Made by a program: the position numbers and the translations under genes
The notes under the pieces: model-generated
Database searches by the model: none
Told to the model about the DNA's origin: nothing
Seen by the model: the letters and a program-made list of their open reading frames with translations, nothing else
DNA from: Pseudomonadota bacterium
Lineage (GTDB): Bacteria; Bdellovibrionota; FAC87; UBA2466
Direction of reading: 5' to 3'
NCBI GenBank assembly: GCA_009927165.1
Contig: RFNO01000051.1
Location: 62,001-126,000 of the forward strand
Length of the DNA: 64,000 nucleotides
Part shown: piece by piece, positions 54,581 through 64,000 of the stretch
How the letters are laid out: each line of letters starts with the position of its first letter
How positions within the stretch are numbered: position 1 is the stretch's first letter

Positions 54581-57384
54581 ATTGTTCCGACTGTAAAAGT
54601 GAATCTAACAATAGATTCAGCAGCGGGGCTCAATCCGTGAGCCAAATCTAAGACAACAGGTCCCACCGGAGTTTTGTACCTCATTCCAATCCCTACCCCG
54701 TCGTTTCGAGCATCCGCTTTCATATCCGGAAATAACTGTCCGGAGTCAAAAAATATCGCTCCGCTGACATCCCCAAAAAGCGGTGCAGTTAATTCCGATC
54801 GGAGATTGTAAAAAGCCAGCTCCCGAGTTCCCGAAGGTGCTCGAAACAATCGTGGAGCATATCCACGAATACTCCCTCTTCCTCCCAATGCAAGATCATT
54901 GGCCAAACGGGCTTCGGGCAATGCCCTGTCCATTAGGGCACTGGCCCAGCCAAAACCAGCATACAAAGCCAAACCCAGATTTTCCGTGAGAGGAACATAA
55001 AAAGAGTTTTTCTGAATAGCCATCAAGAAGGAAAGCCCCTGATTTGAAAGGAGATAGGGGTGAGCAAACTCCACGTCCAACGAATGAAAACTTCCTTTAG
55101 TGGGGTTGTACAAATCATTTCTGAGATCGAGCGTTAGGCCAGGTCCAGTGGAACCGATCACATCCGTAGTATCTCCAATAGTCTGTGTGGTACCTGACTC
55201 TGCGTCTCTTCGGATAATTTCAGTTCGAGTCCTTTCCAAATGATGAAGTCTGAACTGCGCATACAATCTTCCCAAAATACGCTTTTCTATTCTCTCCTCA
55301 ATCCGAGCTCGTGTTTGTAAGTCCGATTGCAATCCGTCCGATGAAGACGCAATTTGGAAGCTGTCAAAGCCGGCCTGAGCAACAAAAGCGAGTGGCAAAT
55401 CGGCTAAGTAGGGTGCCCGATAATTTACAATGGCCGCATATTCAACGAATGGAATCAGAACATTGGACCGAGAAATTGGCAAAGAGACTTCCGATCGGAC
55501 AGATGCTGTTTGATTTAAACCGAACAAATTTCGATAGCCCAACCCAACGAAACTTCGCAGTCGAAACAAAGGGTCTTCATAAAATGCGCCCAGGCCAACT
55601 TCTCCGAAACCAGGACGGATTTCGCTTACAATGACCTGAAGATTTTTCTCGTACGGTTTTTCTGGAGTTGATGTCGAAATAATTTCAACTCGACTAAACA
55701 AACCCGTTAGCGCCACAGCTTCCTCGGATTGCCGAATCTTCTGAGGGTTGTAGGGTTCCCCCGTTCGAACCAGAATTTCGCGAGCAATTACTTTTTCTTG
55801 TGTACGATTCTGGCCTTCAATACTGATTTTACCGACCCGATACTGTTTTGCTTCCTGAATTTTATACCTTACTTCAACTCCCTCTTTTCGATATCCCGTG
55901 TTTCCATCAAACGAAACTTCCTCGACATGGACCACTACATCTAAATAGCCAAAATTCTGGTACTTGGTAGTGATCTGCAAAACTCCCGAATTAATCAAAT
56001 CTCGATTAACTTGGCTATTCACTTGAAAGCCCAACAGCCCTTGAAGTTCTTCCCCCTTTATTTGAGTATTTCCAAGGAAGGAAATCTGTTTCACTATGTG
56101 CTGATTTCCCAGTTGAAGGTCATAAAACAATCGAACACCCTTTTTGTCTTCACTAAAAACAATTCGGGGTCCAGTTAACGTGGCACTCACAAATCCTTTG
56201 GCTCTCAAGGTGTTGACAAAGTTACCAGTAGCTTCTTCAAGGCCTGCTTCCCAAAACACTTTACGACCTAACACTCCAGGCGCATGACTAAAAAACAGCG
56301 CCCCAGGATTTCCTGCTTCCTCACTCCACAACCCATCGAATTCAACTGTATCAATGAGGACCTTAGGGCCTTCATCGATAGTAATCCGAACCGTTACGAG
56401 ACCATCTTTTTCCGGATCAGACACCTGAACATCAACTTGAACAAAATGAAAGCCTACTGAACGATATTTATCGGTAATCGCTTTTTTAATCTTAGAAACG
56501 GCATCGGTCTGGCTTAAGATTTCCTGGGTGATCAATTCTTTTAGTGCTCCGTCATCAAAAACACCGTTTCCGCGGATTACCAATTGATACCTTTGACCCA
56601 AAACAACATCAAATACGACGACAACTTTTGACTTTTGAGCATCGAGGTAATCCGCTTTTGTTGTAGTTTTGGCCAACGGGAACTGGTTGGCTTTTAGATA
56701 ACCGGTAATAGATTCTGCTATTTTTTCAGCTTGACCCGAATCAAACAAATCTCCTTCATGAACCCCTGTTAACTCCAAAAGGGTGGCTCTTAAATCTGGC
56801 TCTACTCCGCGAATAACTACTTTAGCTACTTTTCCACGTTCTCCGGTCTTCACGCGAGCAACTAAGTGAGTACTCTTATCCCCGGGATTGTCTTGAAGAT
56901 CGATGTCAATTTCAGCGTTTACAAAACCTTTTTGTTGGTACGCTTGCTTGATCTTATCTCTTAGACCTGAAAGCTTTGCAATGTTGAGCTGTTGCCCCGT
57001 TACCCAATCCTTATCAAGATTCAATTCATCTTTTATCGCTTGATCTAACTCCGACCAATCGGTGTTTCCAATTTTTCTCAGTCGAGTGCCCTCAATCCAA
57101 ATTTTTAGTTTTTGCTTGGATAGGGGTTCTTGCAGCACTTTCACTTCCGCATATTTATTCGCCTCAAGAACAAATCTAATTCCTTTATCAATAGCTGATA
57201 AACTGATGGGCCTACTGAGCTCGATATTCAAAAGACTTTGAAGCTCTTTCAGCTCTTCAGCTTTCAGAGAATGGGAAGCTACTTCTGCCACTAATCCCGA
57301 AGCAGCAAACACACTACTCCGGCACCAACAGGTGCTTAGCACGATGACTAAAAGCAAAACACCGTGTCTTACTATCTTAGTCAA
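54577..57384 (-). CDS. Omp85-family outer-membrane assembly protein, TamA-like
   Basis: The 935-residue product (start TTG 57384, overlapping the tamB stop) has a signal peptide (KIVRHGVLLLVIVLSTCW), then about five POTRA-like repeats (roughly residues 30-620) with strands such as GQRYQLVIRGNGVFDDGALK and YRVGKISIEGQNRTQEKVIA, and a C-terminal 16-strand barrel (GEVGLGAFYEDPLFRLRSFV through RGSIRGYAPRL to VRFTFTVGTI). It lies directly downstream of a TamB-like gene, so it is most likely the TamA partner. A longer frame to 57582 exists but lies within tamB. BamA itself usually has five POTRAs too, so the TamA call rests on context. Confidence 0.85.
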   Translation of the reverse strand: MTKIVRHGVLLLVIVLSTCWCRSSVFAASGLVAEVASHSLKAEELKELQSLLNIELSRPISLSAIDKGIRFVLEANKYAEVKVLQEPLSKQKLKIWIEGTRLRKIGNTDWSELDQAIKDELNLDKDWVTGQQLNIAKLSGLRDKIKQAYQQKGFVNAEIDIDLQDNPGDKSTHLVARVKTGERGKVAKVVIRGVEPDLRATLLELTGVHEGDLFDSGQAEKIAESITGYLKANQFPLAKTTTKADYLDAQKSKVVVVFDVVLGQRYQLVIRGNGVFDDGALKELITQEILSQTDAVSKIKKAITDKYRSVGFHFVQVDVQVSDPEKDGLVTVRITIDEGPKVLIDTVEFDGLWSEEAGNPGALFFSHAPGVLGRKVFWEAGLEEATGNFVNTLRAKGFVSATLTGPRIVFSEDKKGVRLFYDLQLGNQHIVKQISFLGNTQIKGEELQGLLGFQVNSQVNRDLINSGVLQITTKYQNFGYLDVVVHVEEVSFDGNTGYRKEGVEVRYKIQEAKQYRVGKISIEGQNRTQEKVIAREILVRTGEPYNPQKIRQSEEAVALTGLFSRVEIISTSTPEKPYEKNLQVIVSEIRPGFGEVGLGAFYEDPLFRLRSFVGLGYRNLFGLNQTASVRSEVSLPISRSNVLIPFVEYAAIVNYRAPYLADLPLAFVAQAGFDSFQIASSSDGLQSDLQTRARIEERIEKRILGRLYAQFRLHHLERTRTEIIRRDAESGTTQTIGDTTDVIGSTGPGLTLDLRNDLYNPTKGSFHSLDVEFAHPYLLSNQGLSFLMAIQKNSFYVPLTENLGLALYAGFGWASALMDRALPEARLANDLALGGRGSIRGYAPRLFRAPSGTRELAFYNLRSELTAPLFGDVSGAIFFDSGQLFPDMKADARNDGVGIGMRYKTPVGPVVLDLAHGLSPAAESIVRFTFTVGTI

Positions 57385-60300
57385 AACTGAAGCGATATCG
57401 CAGATCAAGCCCAAATGAGTCCCCTGGCCGGGCCTGAGTATTATTTCTACTCCGGTCTCCAGCTGTTGCGTTAAGTGTAATATTATCGTTGAGCATTTGC
57501 TCCAGACGAAGCTCTCTTGATTGATTTTGGTCCAAAGTATTCGAGTAAGACAATTTCGTCTTTTTGCTAAGTCCTTTTTCAATGCGAACGGCCGGCACCA
57601 TGTTGGAAGTGCTTACGGCTGAGCTCGAATCCGTAGGATTGGAAGTGCTCAATTGTCCTTGTGACGAAGCGCTCTGGACTTTAATATCAAACCCAAGTTG
57701 ATTCTGAATTTTTGACTTAAGGGCACTCTGTCCCATGATTGCAGTACCCAAATCAAAATAATTTCCTTCCTCTCCCTTAGTAGTGACTCCTAGCACCAGT
57801 AAGGAGATCAAATCTTGCTCCACCAAGGGGGGATTCGAAGTGAGGCGAATTTTGTAGTCATCTGGGAATCCCAGCACCTGAAGATTTACTTCGTAATCCT
57901 GATAAGCCCGCCCCTTTTGCTCGCGTAAGACAGTACGGCCATTGATATTAAACCTCGGATAGATCCGATCGGCGCTTTCAAATCGGGCTCCTCCAGAAAT
58001 CAATTCGAAGCTATTATCTTTGAAAATGGCACGGCCCTTGAGGAGTTCCACATTCCCGACTAATCCCACTTTATCGGTGGTCCCAAGCAAACGAAAATCT
58101 CCTTTGAACTCGGCATCCACCACATCCGCTTTTATAAAAAGATGATCTTTCGCCTCTGCCTTAATATCAAATTCAAGTGCTGGAGGCCCTTGTGCCGGTG
58201 AGGTGTTTTGGCTAGCCTGTAAACTCGATAGTACAGCTTCATCTACTCTCAAATTGCCAGAGAGTTTATAAGGCGTGGTATTTCCTTTGAGAGCCACGTC
58301 TCCTGTGAGCTTAATTTTGAAATAGTCGGTAGTTTTCATTTCTACTTTTGAAAGAAAAAAAGACAAATTGGGTGAAAATTTATGAAACCTTTCAATTCCA
58401 ATATCGCCCCCAATGACAACATCTCCCCCCCCCATATTGGCCTGGAATCTTTCAATAGTAATTTTGTCGGCTGAAACACTCAACTGGCTGTTGACGTTCC
58501 TGAATTCATCCTTCATCCCAGAAATTCTAAACACCGCATCAGACAGCGAAATATTACCGAACAAATCGAAGTTTTTCGGTGATCCTGAAGCTCGCAATTT
58601 CACCCCCACTACTCCAGTTCCAAACTCCAATCCCGGAATGAATGGTTGAAGAAAATCAAAGTCCAACTTACCGTCCAACTGAGCCTTGAGATTTTCATCC
58701 GACACCAGCTGAAAACTTCCTTTTATCTCGCTGTCCTCTCCCGACAACACTAATCGTGGTATTTCTACTCCTCCTGAAGCCACAAGAATCTTGACTGGCT
58801 CATCCGATTGCAATGGCTTACCTTCAAAATCAAGCTTGAGTTTTTGAAGAACTGCCTCCCCCTGCAAGGAGTCGGGCCGACTGAAATCTCCCTTCATGCT
58901 CCAGCTTCCAGTTGCGACGACAGCGTTGAGCGGACTGATGTCTTTTTTCAACCAAGCTGAGACGTAGGGCGCAAAATCCATTTTCTCAAACTCTAAATCT
59001 AACTGGGACACTACACGCTCCGCATTGCTTTTTCTAAGCAAATGACCCGACAGTTTTTCCCCTTCCACTGTTAACCAGTATTCGCTTTCCTCACCGAGTG
59101 TTTTCAAACTGACTTTACAGTCAGGTAACTTTTTTTCTCGGAACTGACTTTTACTCAGTTTTAACTCGCCATTCCCTCGTGGATAATTGAGGTCGCCTTC
59201 AAAGGCGATTCTGCCGGTTATTTCTCCCTCTAAAGGAGCCCCTCCTAAATGATTGAGATCTTCCAGTCGCAATCCACTGCTAAACAACACCAACTGTTTT
59301 GTTTTCTGATCATAAGTTGCCTTCACTTCCAAAGAGCCCGACCTTTTCAAAAAGACTCCCCGATTCACCGTAAAGGCATTGGGCCGATACCTTAAGCCAA
59401 ATCCAGCTGACATCCACTTCTCTCCGTACCACTCGAAAGATCTCGCTTGACCGTCCACCAGAACGTCGATCCCTTTGTCATCACGCCCCCCCTCAATTTT
59501 AACTCGAGCCGCCAATTCACCTCCCTTGGGATTCTGGACTGGGAGGGGTGTTTTATCAAAAATACCCAGGGTCTGTTCCATACTGATTCGAGGCGCATTG
59601 ATGTCAAAACGATACTGCGTCTCCTTCGGTGAAAAATCGACATATCCCTGCCCTTTGGCTGATTCGATGGCTTTTAGCTCGAGTCTTGGGAACGACAGTA
59701 GATTTTCTCGGTACTGGGCTCGCCCTTTCACAGCTCCTAATTTCAAATCAGCAATTTCGGCATTTTCAATGTCCAGATCCCCTTCAATATCAGCATTCCC
59801 ACCTTGAATTCGAATTTCACCCTTTAATTTTGATTGTCCACCAAAAGGGAGTCCCGCGATTGCTTTCAATTTGTTGAGTGAAATGCCTTCCCCGACGAAT
59901 TGAAGTACGGACTTCTTATCAGCAATACTTCCGGTCAATTCTAACTCACCTTCCAGAAGCTTTAACTTGGCTTTCAGGTCTAGACCCTTTTCAGCAATCG
60001 ATAACGAACCTTTAAGTTGGGCATCTGAAATATGAATGATGGTATTCGTATTAATTTTTCCGAGTGGGTATTTGTTGATGACCCAGAATTCTGTTACCCG
60101 AAGCTCTGGCTCCACATTCAAACTCAACGGTTTCTCCAGATTCCCTTGTATTCTCACTTTTCCATTTGTCTTAAAAAACACCGGCACTCCTGGCGATTGA
60201 AGCGATGCCAGCACTTGGTTAAATTCCACACCTCTGACCGCAAGCTCCCCCTGAAAAGGCATTCTTTCTTGAAACTTCATTTTAAGACTTGAAGACTCCA

Positions 60301-61312
60301 GACTTCCGTCAGCTAGAGATCCCTTCACTTGAGTAAGTTCCAATTCTTTTTGACTGAGCGCGTACAGGAAGCTCCACTCCCCAAGGCTGTTTCCTTCCCA
60401 TTGAACGTGAGAAACTGCCAAATTACCTGTTCCGGAATAACTCTCTTTGGCTACATGAAGAGTCCCAGAGCTCCTGAGATCTCCGGAAATAGAAGATACT
60501 TTGAGTTCTTCAATATTTCTCAAAATAGCCAGATCAAGTTCGGTTTCGTGAGACAAATGAAAGGATTCAATTTTGCTTTTTCCATCGGCAGGCAAAGAAC
60601 AAGCGCCTTTCCACAAAAGTTTGATCCCTGGACCTTCCACGACCAATCGATTAGCCCGCACACTTTGTTCGGTGAAATCAATATCACTATCGAGATGGCT
60701 CAACACCGTTTCAAATTTACCGCGGACCAGTTCTAGGTTCTGGCTCTGCGCTATGATGTTCTGCTGCCCAATAGCCGTTTTTGAAACGGCCAGGGTTAAA
60801 CTGCGAGATCTGACAGAAAAGCTGGGATTTGAGGAGGCAACTTCAAATTGGGAATCGACAATCCCAGCGCTTTTAATAACTAGGGGCCATCCCTGACCTT
60901 TCACTTCGAATTGCTTTTTTTGGCCAAGTACCGCAATTACTTTTTTATAGAGCTCATCAGCATGAGGCACATAAATTTTCGGATGAAAAAGCGATACTTC
61001 ATCTAAGACGATTTCCCTCTGGAGGAGGCCCAGAGGCTGAAACTCTATTTTTATCTTATCGATCTCTAAAGGATGTTCGAGTTGGATTTCGGCTTTTGGA
61101 GTGGTTTTTACTATGACTCGATTGAGGTACAAACGAGGAGCAAAAGCCGATAACTCGATACTCTCCATGGACACTTCAATTCCATGTTCAGCCAATACAC
61201 GCTGAATTTCTGACAACACTCTTCTCTGAATAGGGCTACTGGCCACCACTGCATGTAAACCTGCGTAGAGGATGACAATAAGAATCCCTAGACTGATTAA
61301 AAACTTCCTCAT
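57377..61312 (-). CDS. tamB: TamB-like translocation and assembly module protein
   Basis: The 1311-residue protein has one N-terminal membrane anchor (FLISLGILIVILYAGLHAVV), a long beta-taco AsmA/TamB-type region, and the C-terminal DUF490 domain (RFNINGRTVLREQKGRAYQD, DYKIRLTSNPPLVEQDLISL and LLVLGVT). TamB spans the periplasm and, with TamA, moves lipids and outer-membrane proteins between membranes. It overlaps its TPR neighbour upstream by ATGA and the tamA-like gene downstream by eight bases, indicating one operon. Confidence 0.92.
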   Translation of the reverse strand: MRKFLISLGILIVILYAGLHAVVASSPIQRRVLSEIQRVLAEHGIEVSMESIELSAFAPRLYLNRVIVKTTPKAEIQLEHPLEIDKIKIEFQPLGLLQREIVLDEVSLFHPKIYVPHADELYKKVIAVLGQKKQFEVKGQGWPLVIKSAGIVDSQFEVASSNPSFSVRSRSLTLAVSKTAIGQQNIIAQSQNLELVRGKFETVLSHLDSDIDFTEQSVRANRLVVEGPGIKLLWKGACSLPADGKSKIESFHLSHETELDLAILRNIEELKVSSISGDLRSSGTLHVAKESYSGTGNLAVSHVQWEGNSLGEWSFLYALSQKELELTQVKGSLADGSLESSSLKMKFQERMPFQGELAVRGVEFNQVLASLQSPGVPVFFKTNGKVRIQGNLEKPLSLNVEPELRVTEFWVINKYPLGKINTNTIIHISDAQLKGSLSIAEKGLDLKAKLKLLEGELELTGSIADKKSVLQFVGEGISLNKLKAIAGLPFGGQSKLKGEIRIQGGNADIEGDLDIENAEIADLKLGAVKGRAQYRENLLSFPRLELKAIESAKGQGYVDFSPKETQYRFDINAPRISMEQTLGIFDKTPLPVQNPKGGELAARVKIEGGRDDKGIDVLVDGQARSFEWYGEKWMSAGFGLRYRPNAFTVNRGVFLKRSGSLEVKATYDQKTKQLVLFSSGLRLEDLNHLGGAPLEGEITGRIAFEGDLNYPRGNGELKLSKSQFREKKLPDCKVSLKTLGEESEYWLTVEGEKLSGHLLRKSNAERVVSQLDLEFEKMDFAPYVSAWLKKDISPLNAVVATGSWSMKGDFSRPDSLQGEAVLQKLKLDFEGKPLQSDEPVKILVASGGVEIPRLVLSGEDSEIKGSFQLVSDENLKAQLDGKLDFDFLQPFIPGLEFGTGVVGVKLRASGSPKNFDLFGNISLSDAVFRISGMKDEFRNVNSQLSVSADKITIERFQANMGGGDVVIGGDIGIERFHKFSPNLSFFLSKVEMKTTDYFKIKLTGDVALKGNTTPYKLSGNLRVDEAVLSSLQASQNTSPAQGPPALEFDIKAEAKDHLFIKADVVDAEFKGDFRLLGTTDKVGLVGNVELLKGRAIFKDNSFELISGGARFESADRIYPRFNINGRTVLREQKGRAYQDYEVNLQVLGFPDDYKIRLTSNPPLVEQDLISLLVLGVTTKGEEGNYFDLGTAIMGQSALKSKIQNQLGFDIKVQSASSQGQLSTSNPTDSSSAVSTSNMVPAVRIEKGLSKKTKLSYSNTLDQNQSRELRLEQMLNDNITLNATAGDRSRNNTQARPGDSFGLDLRYRFSFD

Positions 61313-62493
61313 TTTTCTTTTTTATTGAGACCTAACTGCTGCTTAAGCGTTTTTAGGGTTCGATAATCCTTATCTTTTTTCTCCAACAGAAAAATCATAT
61401 CTGTTGCTCTCTGTTTGTCGCCCATCCGGAAATAAAGTTTAGCTAATTGGTAAGCAGCTTCTTTCCACAAAGGACTGTCTTCGGCAGAAACTCGGAGAAC
61501 AGTTTGATAAGCTCCTAAAGCAGCCACTTCACTTCCCTCGCTTTTTAGAATATTTCCCAGCTGATACTGAGCTTGTCCAAAAAGAACATTGGAAGCATCA
61601 ATTTGAGAAAGTTCTTCTCTTGCTTCTCGATATCTTCCCATTTCAAAAAAAGCATGAGCAAGATCGAGTCGTGCTTGAGCATCAGAACCAATCACTTGAT
61701 TGGATTTTCTTCTAAACTCAACCATCAGAGGCTCAATATTCTCAAACTTGTCCTCTGAATCAAGTTCTAACTCTTTTTCTAGTTCTTCTACTAACTCGCT
61801 CAAGTCTTTTAATTCGTCCCTTTGTTCTTCCTCTCGTGACTCATCGATTGGCTGAAAGTCCAAGTTCCTATCTCTCGGTTTACTTCCCAACAGCACCATC
61901 AGATCATTAACTTCTATTTCACCGTTTTTAAACCGCTCCCAGTACTCACTTTCAGTAGAGTTGTTCAATTTAATGATGACTTCATTGAGCAACTCTCTTA
62001 CCTCTACGTTGCTCCCGCTTAACACTAACCCATCCAAAAGCACGATTTTGGCTTGAGCCCATTTTTCTTGCGCAATCAGTGCTTGCGCCAGCCCTGCAAA
62101 AGGCGTAATCGCAGTTCTATCGATAGCTAACCATTGGTCAAAAAAATGTTCTCTTAATTGGGGGAGGTTTAAAAGATCGTGTTCCAAGTAGCCGAGATAA
62201 GTTTTCAATTTCCTGTTTTCTATTCCTAATCGCGCACATTTCTGTACAGCTGCTTTTGCCTCTTCGGCGTGATCGAGGCTCCATTCGCAAAGGGATTTTT
62301 CCAAGTAAAGCCGACCTGATTTGGGAGTGAGTTTGATCGCCTGTTCAATCATGCTCTTCGCATCAGCAAAACGCTGTTTCCGGCGCAAATAGACACTGAG
62401 TATAGCGTAACCATTAGCAGCACTACGCACATCTCCAGCTTTTTCAGCTTCGCGGGCCCGATTCAATACCTCTTTCGGACGAAAGTGGTTCAA
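61309..62493 (-). CDS. TPR-repeat protein in the tam operon
   Basis: The 394-residue cytoplasmic-looking protein has repeated TPR-type helical pairs (AEKAGDVRSAANGYAILSVY, ADAKSMIEQAIKLTPKSGRL, AREELSQIDASNVLFGQAQY) separated by an acidic segment (ELVEELEKELELDSED). It has no signal peptide. The start is TTG 62493 with an AGAGGAG site. It precedes tamB with a four-base overlap and resembles another TPR gene at 63181-64000, so these may be scaffold proteins of the same pathway. The exact role is unknown. Confidence 0.8.
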   Translation of the reverse strand: MNHFRPKEVLNRAREAEKAGDVRSAANGYAILSVYLRRKQRFADAKSMIEQAIKLTPKSGRLYLEKSLCEWSLDHAEEAKAAVQKCARLGIENRKLKTYLGYLEHDLLNLPQLREHFFDQWLAIDRTAITPFAGLAQALIAQEKWAQAKIVLLDGLVLSGSNVEVRELLNEVIIKLNNSTESEYWERFKNGEIEVNDLMVLLGSKPRDRNLDFQPIDESREEEQRDELKDLSELVEELEKELELDSEDKFENIEPLMVEFRRKSNQVIGSDAQARLDLAHAFFEMGRYREAREELSQIDASNVLFGQAQYQLGNILKSEGSEVAALGAYQTVLRVSAEDSPLWKEAAYQLAKLYFRMGDKQRATDMIFLLEKKDKDYRTLKTLKQQLGLNKKEK

Positions 62494-62547
62494 GGAGCTC
62501 TCCTCTAGCCGAAACTACAGGCTTTTATTGGCAACCATACCGGAAGG

Positions 62548-63108
62548 CTATTTAACTTTTTCGATGTAGTCACCCGACCGAGTATCAATTTTTAGCACAT
62601 CGTCTTGCTTGATGTGGTAGGGCACCGTGATGGTAAGACCAGTTTCTAATGTAACAGGTTTTCCTCCACCACTGGCAGTATCCCCCCGAACAGCTGGTTC
62701 GCAATAAGTCACTTTTAAGTTCACAAAATTAGGTAGCTCAATCGTAATGGGCCTGCCTTGATAATAAAGCACTTCGATCTCAAGGTTCTCGATAAGATAA
62801 TACTTGCTATCTCCGATATCCTCTTTCTCCAAGAACGTTTGTTCATAGGATGTGAGATCCATAAATTGGAAACCGTTATTGTCTTGATAAAGATACTGCA
62901 TTTTCCGCTTATCAAGATTGGGCTCGCCAACTTTTTCGCCCGACTTAAACGTCTTCTCCAAAACGGTTTTATTAATCAGATTTTTCATGCGAGTTCGAAC
63001 AATGGCGTTTCCTTTGCCGGGCTTCACATGCTGAAATTCAACAATTTGATAGGGAACCCCGTCCATTTCGATACAAAGACCCTTTTTAAATTCTGATGTG
63101 TCGTACAT
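62548..63108 (-). CDS. efp: Elongation factor P
   Basis: EF-P relieves ribosome stalling at polyproline. The 186-residue product has the three-domain layout. Domain I carries the modifiable lysine loop FQHVKPGKGNAIVRTRMKN (lysine near residue 32), so modification by an EpmA-type enzyme is possible. The C-terminal domain contains VTLETGLTITVPYHIKQDD and RSGDYIEKV. The start is ATG 63108 preceded by GAGGTG. No epmA or yeiP is visible nearby. Confidence 0.97.
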   Translation of the reverse strand: MYDTSEFKKGLCIEMDGVPYQIVEFQHVKPGKGNAIVRTRMKNLINKTVLEKTFKSGEKVGEPNLDKRKMQYLYQDNNGFQFMDLTSYEQTFLEKEDIGDSKYYLIENLEIEVLYYQGRPITIELPNFVNLKVTYCEPAVRGDTASGGGKPVTLETGLTITVPYHIKQDDVLKIDTRSGDYIEKVK

Positions 63109-63180
63109 ATCACCTCAAGGATGCCTGCTTTTCTCGTAGTTTGCGTTAAAACTCAAGTGTTTTTGACTCTTTTTTGAATT

Positions 63181-64000
63181 TTACTCGGAGGGTTCGGAAT
63201 TTTGTTGGACCTTCTCTAAAAGGCCCTTGAGCAACTCAATTTTTTTATTGCGAGTCACCGACTCTTTATCCACTCCCAATCGCATCCGACAGGCTTTAAT
63301 TTTACGAGCCAATTCCTCATTTGGTTTTACTCGATAAATTTTTTCGAAAATCTTCAATGAATTTCCAAATTGCCCCTGGGAAAAATAAAGGTCTCCAAGA
63401 GTCTCAGTTGTAATTTCTACTGGATCTGGGCTAGTCGCCTCTTCGAACGCGCTATGAACAGAACCTACAGTAAAAACATCTTCCGTTTCTTCTTTAAAGC
63501 CCAAAACTGCATTCACTTGTTGGGAGACCGGATCGTCGTCGTCCCTCTCTTCATCTACCGATCCATCAAACTGATCCGATCCCTGTGTTCCCAGTTCCCA
63601 CTCTTGACCTTCGTCAGGTTCTTCCATTTCGCTAGCGGACTGAGGAGCACGAGTTGTGAGCATTGCTGTGAGGGCTGGCACATCGGTTGATTTTGAAGAC
63701 TCCATTACCGACAGAGTCTCACTGGTAACAAACTCTTCGGACGTTTCTGGCTGAGGTAAAGAATCTGGGTGAGGAGCCAGACTAGCTCCTTCGCTACTTA
63801 TTTTCTTTTCGAGATGGTGAATTTTATCGGTCAGTCCAATATCACAGGGAGCCAGCAAAAGCGCCATTTTGAAAGCATGAAGAGCTTGCTTCTCTTGTCC
63901 CTGAGCCAGCAATGCTTCTCCCAGTAGACGCTGTGCCAGAAGATTTTCCGGGGCTAATTGAATCACTTTTTCTAATTCAAATTGAGCGTCTTGATACCGC
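63181..64000 (-). CDS. TPR-repeat protein, cut by right edge
   Basis: The frame continues past base 64000, so the N-terminus is missing. The visible 272 codons begin with TPR repeats (FELEKVIQLAPENLLAQRLL, EKQALHAFKMALLLAPCD), then a long acidic Ser/Glu-rich disordered region (about 60-150), and finally a TPR-like end (LGDLYFSQGQFGNSLKIFEK, LRKVQ-type helix). An in-frame GTG at 63966 lies inside a repeat and is not a natural start. It is followed by efp 72 bases downstream on the same strand. Function is unknown, though the build matches the TPR gene at 61309. Confidence 0.75.
   Translation of the reverse strand, partial: RYQDAQFELEKVIQLAPENLLAQRLLGEALLAQGQEKQALHAFKMALLLAPCDIGLTDKIHHLEKKISSEGASLAPHPDSLPQPETSEEFVTSETLSVMESSKSTDVPALTAMLTTRAPQSASEMEEPDEGQEWELGTQGSDQFDGSVDEERDDDDPVSQQVNAVLGFKEETEDVFTVGSVHSAFEEATSPDPVEITTETLGDLYFSQGQFGNSLKIFEKIYRVKPNEELARKIKACRMRLGVDKESVTRNKKIELLKGLLEKVQQNSEPSE

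Noticed and set aside
54577-57582. Extended start at 57582 for the TamA-like protein
   Set aside because: The extra 66 residues are antifamily in composition and lie within the tamB coding region; the signal peptide begins right after TTG 57384.

Overview
The window is a gene-dense, Gram-negative bacterial chromosome segment with about 60 protein genes, one tRNA, RNase P RNA, and few gaps over 200 bases. TamA/TamB-type outer-membrane assembly proteins, several lipoproteins, an alginate-export-type porin, a LapA-domain protein, HemJ and MltD indicate a Gram-negative envelope. Split glycine dehydrogenase (gcvPA/gcvPB), the style of the uncharacterised secreted proteins and the moderate base composition suggest a delta-proteobacterium-like organism, plausibly Bdellovibrionota. 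The taxonomy is inference; no marker was compared with a database.

Layout: 1-2820 (minus) is rimP-nusA-infB, with infB cut by the left edge. A clear terminator at 2840-2864 separates it from an operon of a ribbon-helix-helix protein and PBP1A. 6131-8688 (minus) holds ppsR, hflX and an unknown gene, divergent from a porin (8777-10311) that carries an apparent 1-base frameshift. 10391-14028 (minus) is acpP-fabF-rpiB-glyA-nusB. 14115-15779 has a family 5 uracil-DNA glycosylase, a lipoprotein and a second apparently frameshifted gene, a CCCH zinc-finger-like protein. 15840-22600 (plus) is a one-carbon block: metF-gcvT-(cytochrome c-domain protein)-gcvH-gcvPA-gcvPB, continuing into a membrane glycosyltransferase, a PHP-like protein, HIT, LapA and SpoIIE-phosphatase genes up to 27352. 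27340-30889 has alr, rnpB, small unknowns and a tandem pair of Nudix-type genes, one degenerate. 30973-36551 (plus) is tgt-yajC-secD-secF-asnS. 37209-42679 contains an arginase-family enzyme, a dnaA gene with an AT-rich leader, hemJ, xseA and a glycosyltransferase, followed by tRNA-Thr and ilvA. 44042-48282 holds envelope and quality-control genes (phosphoesterase, UdgA, SPFH, M48 protease). 48535-54580 has an acyl-CoA dehydrogenase, sugar dehydrogenase, dnaB and mltD. 54577-64000 (minus) holds a TPR protein (cut by the right edge), efp, a second TPR protein, tamB and a tamA-like gene.

The content is mostly core: translation, secretion, one-carbon metabolism, replication and envelope assembly. 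I see no prophage, CRISPR array, insertion sequence or obvious defence island. The less ordinary items are two genes needing a single-base correction in short homopolymers, a strong hairpin over the metF start codon, a 15-base palindrome found upstream of two unrelated genes, a c-type cytochrome-domain protein inside the glycine-cleavage block, a degenerate Nudix duplicate, a PHP domain with an altered metal motif, and a run of convergent genes whose 3' ends overlap.
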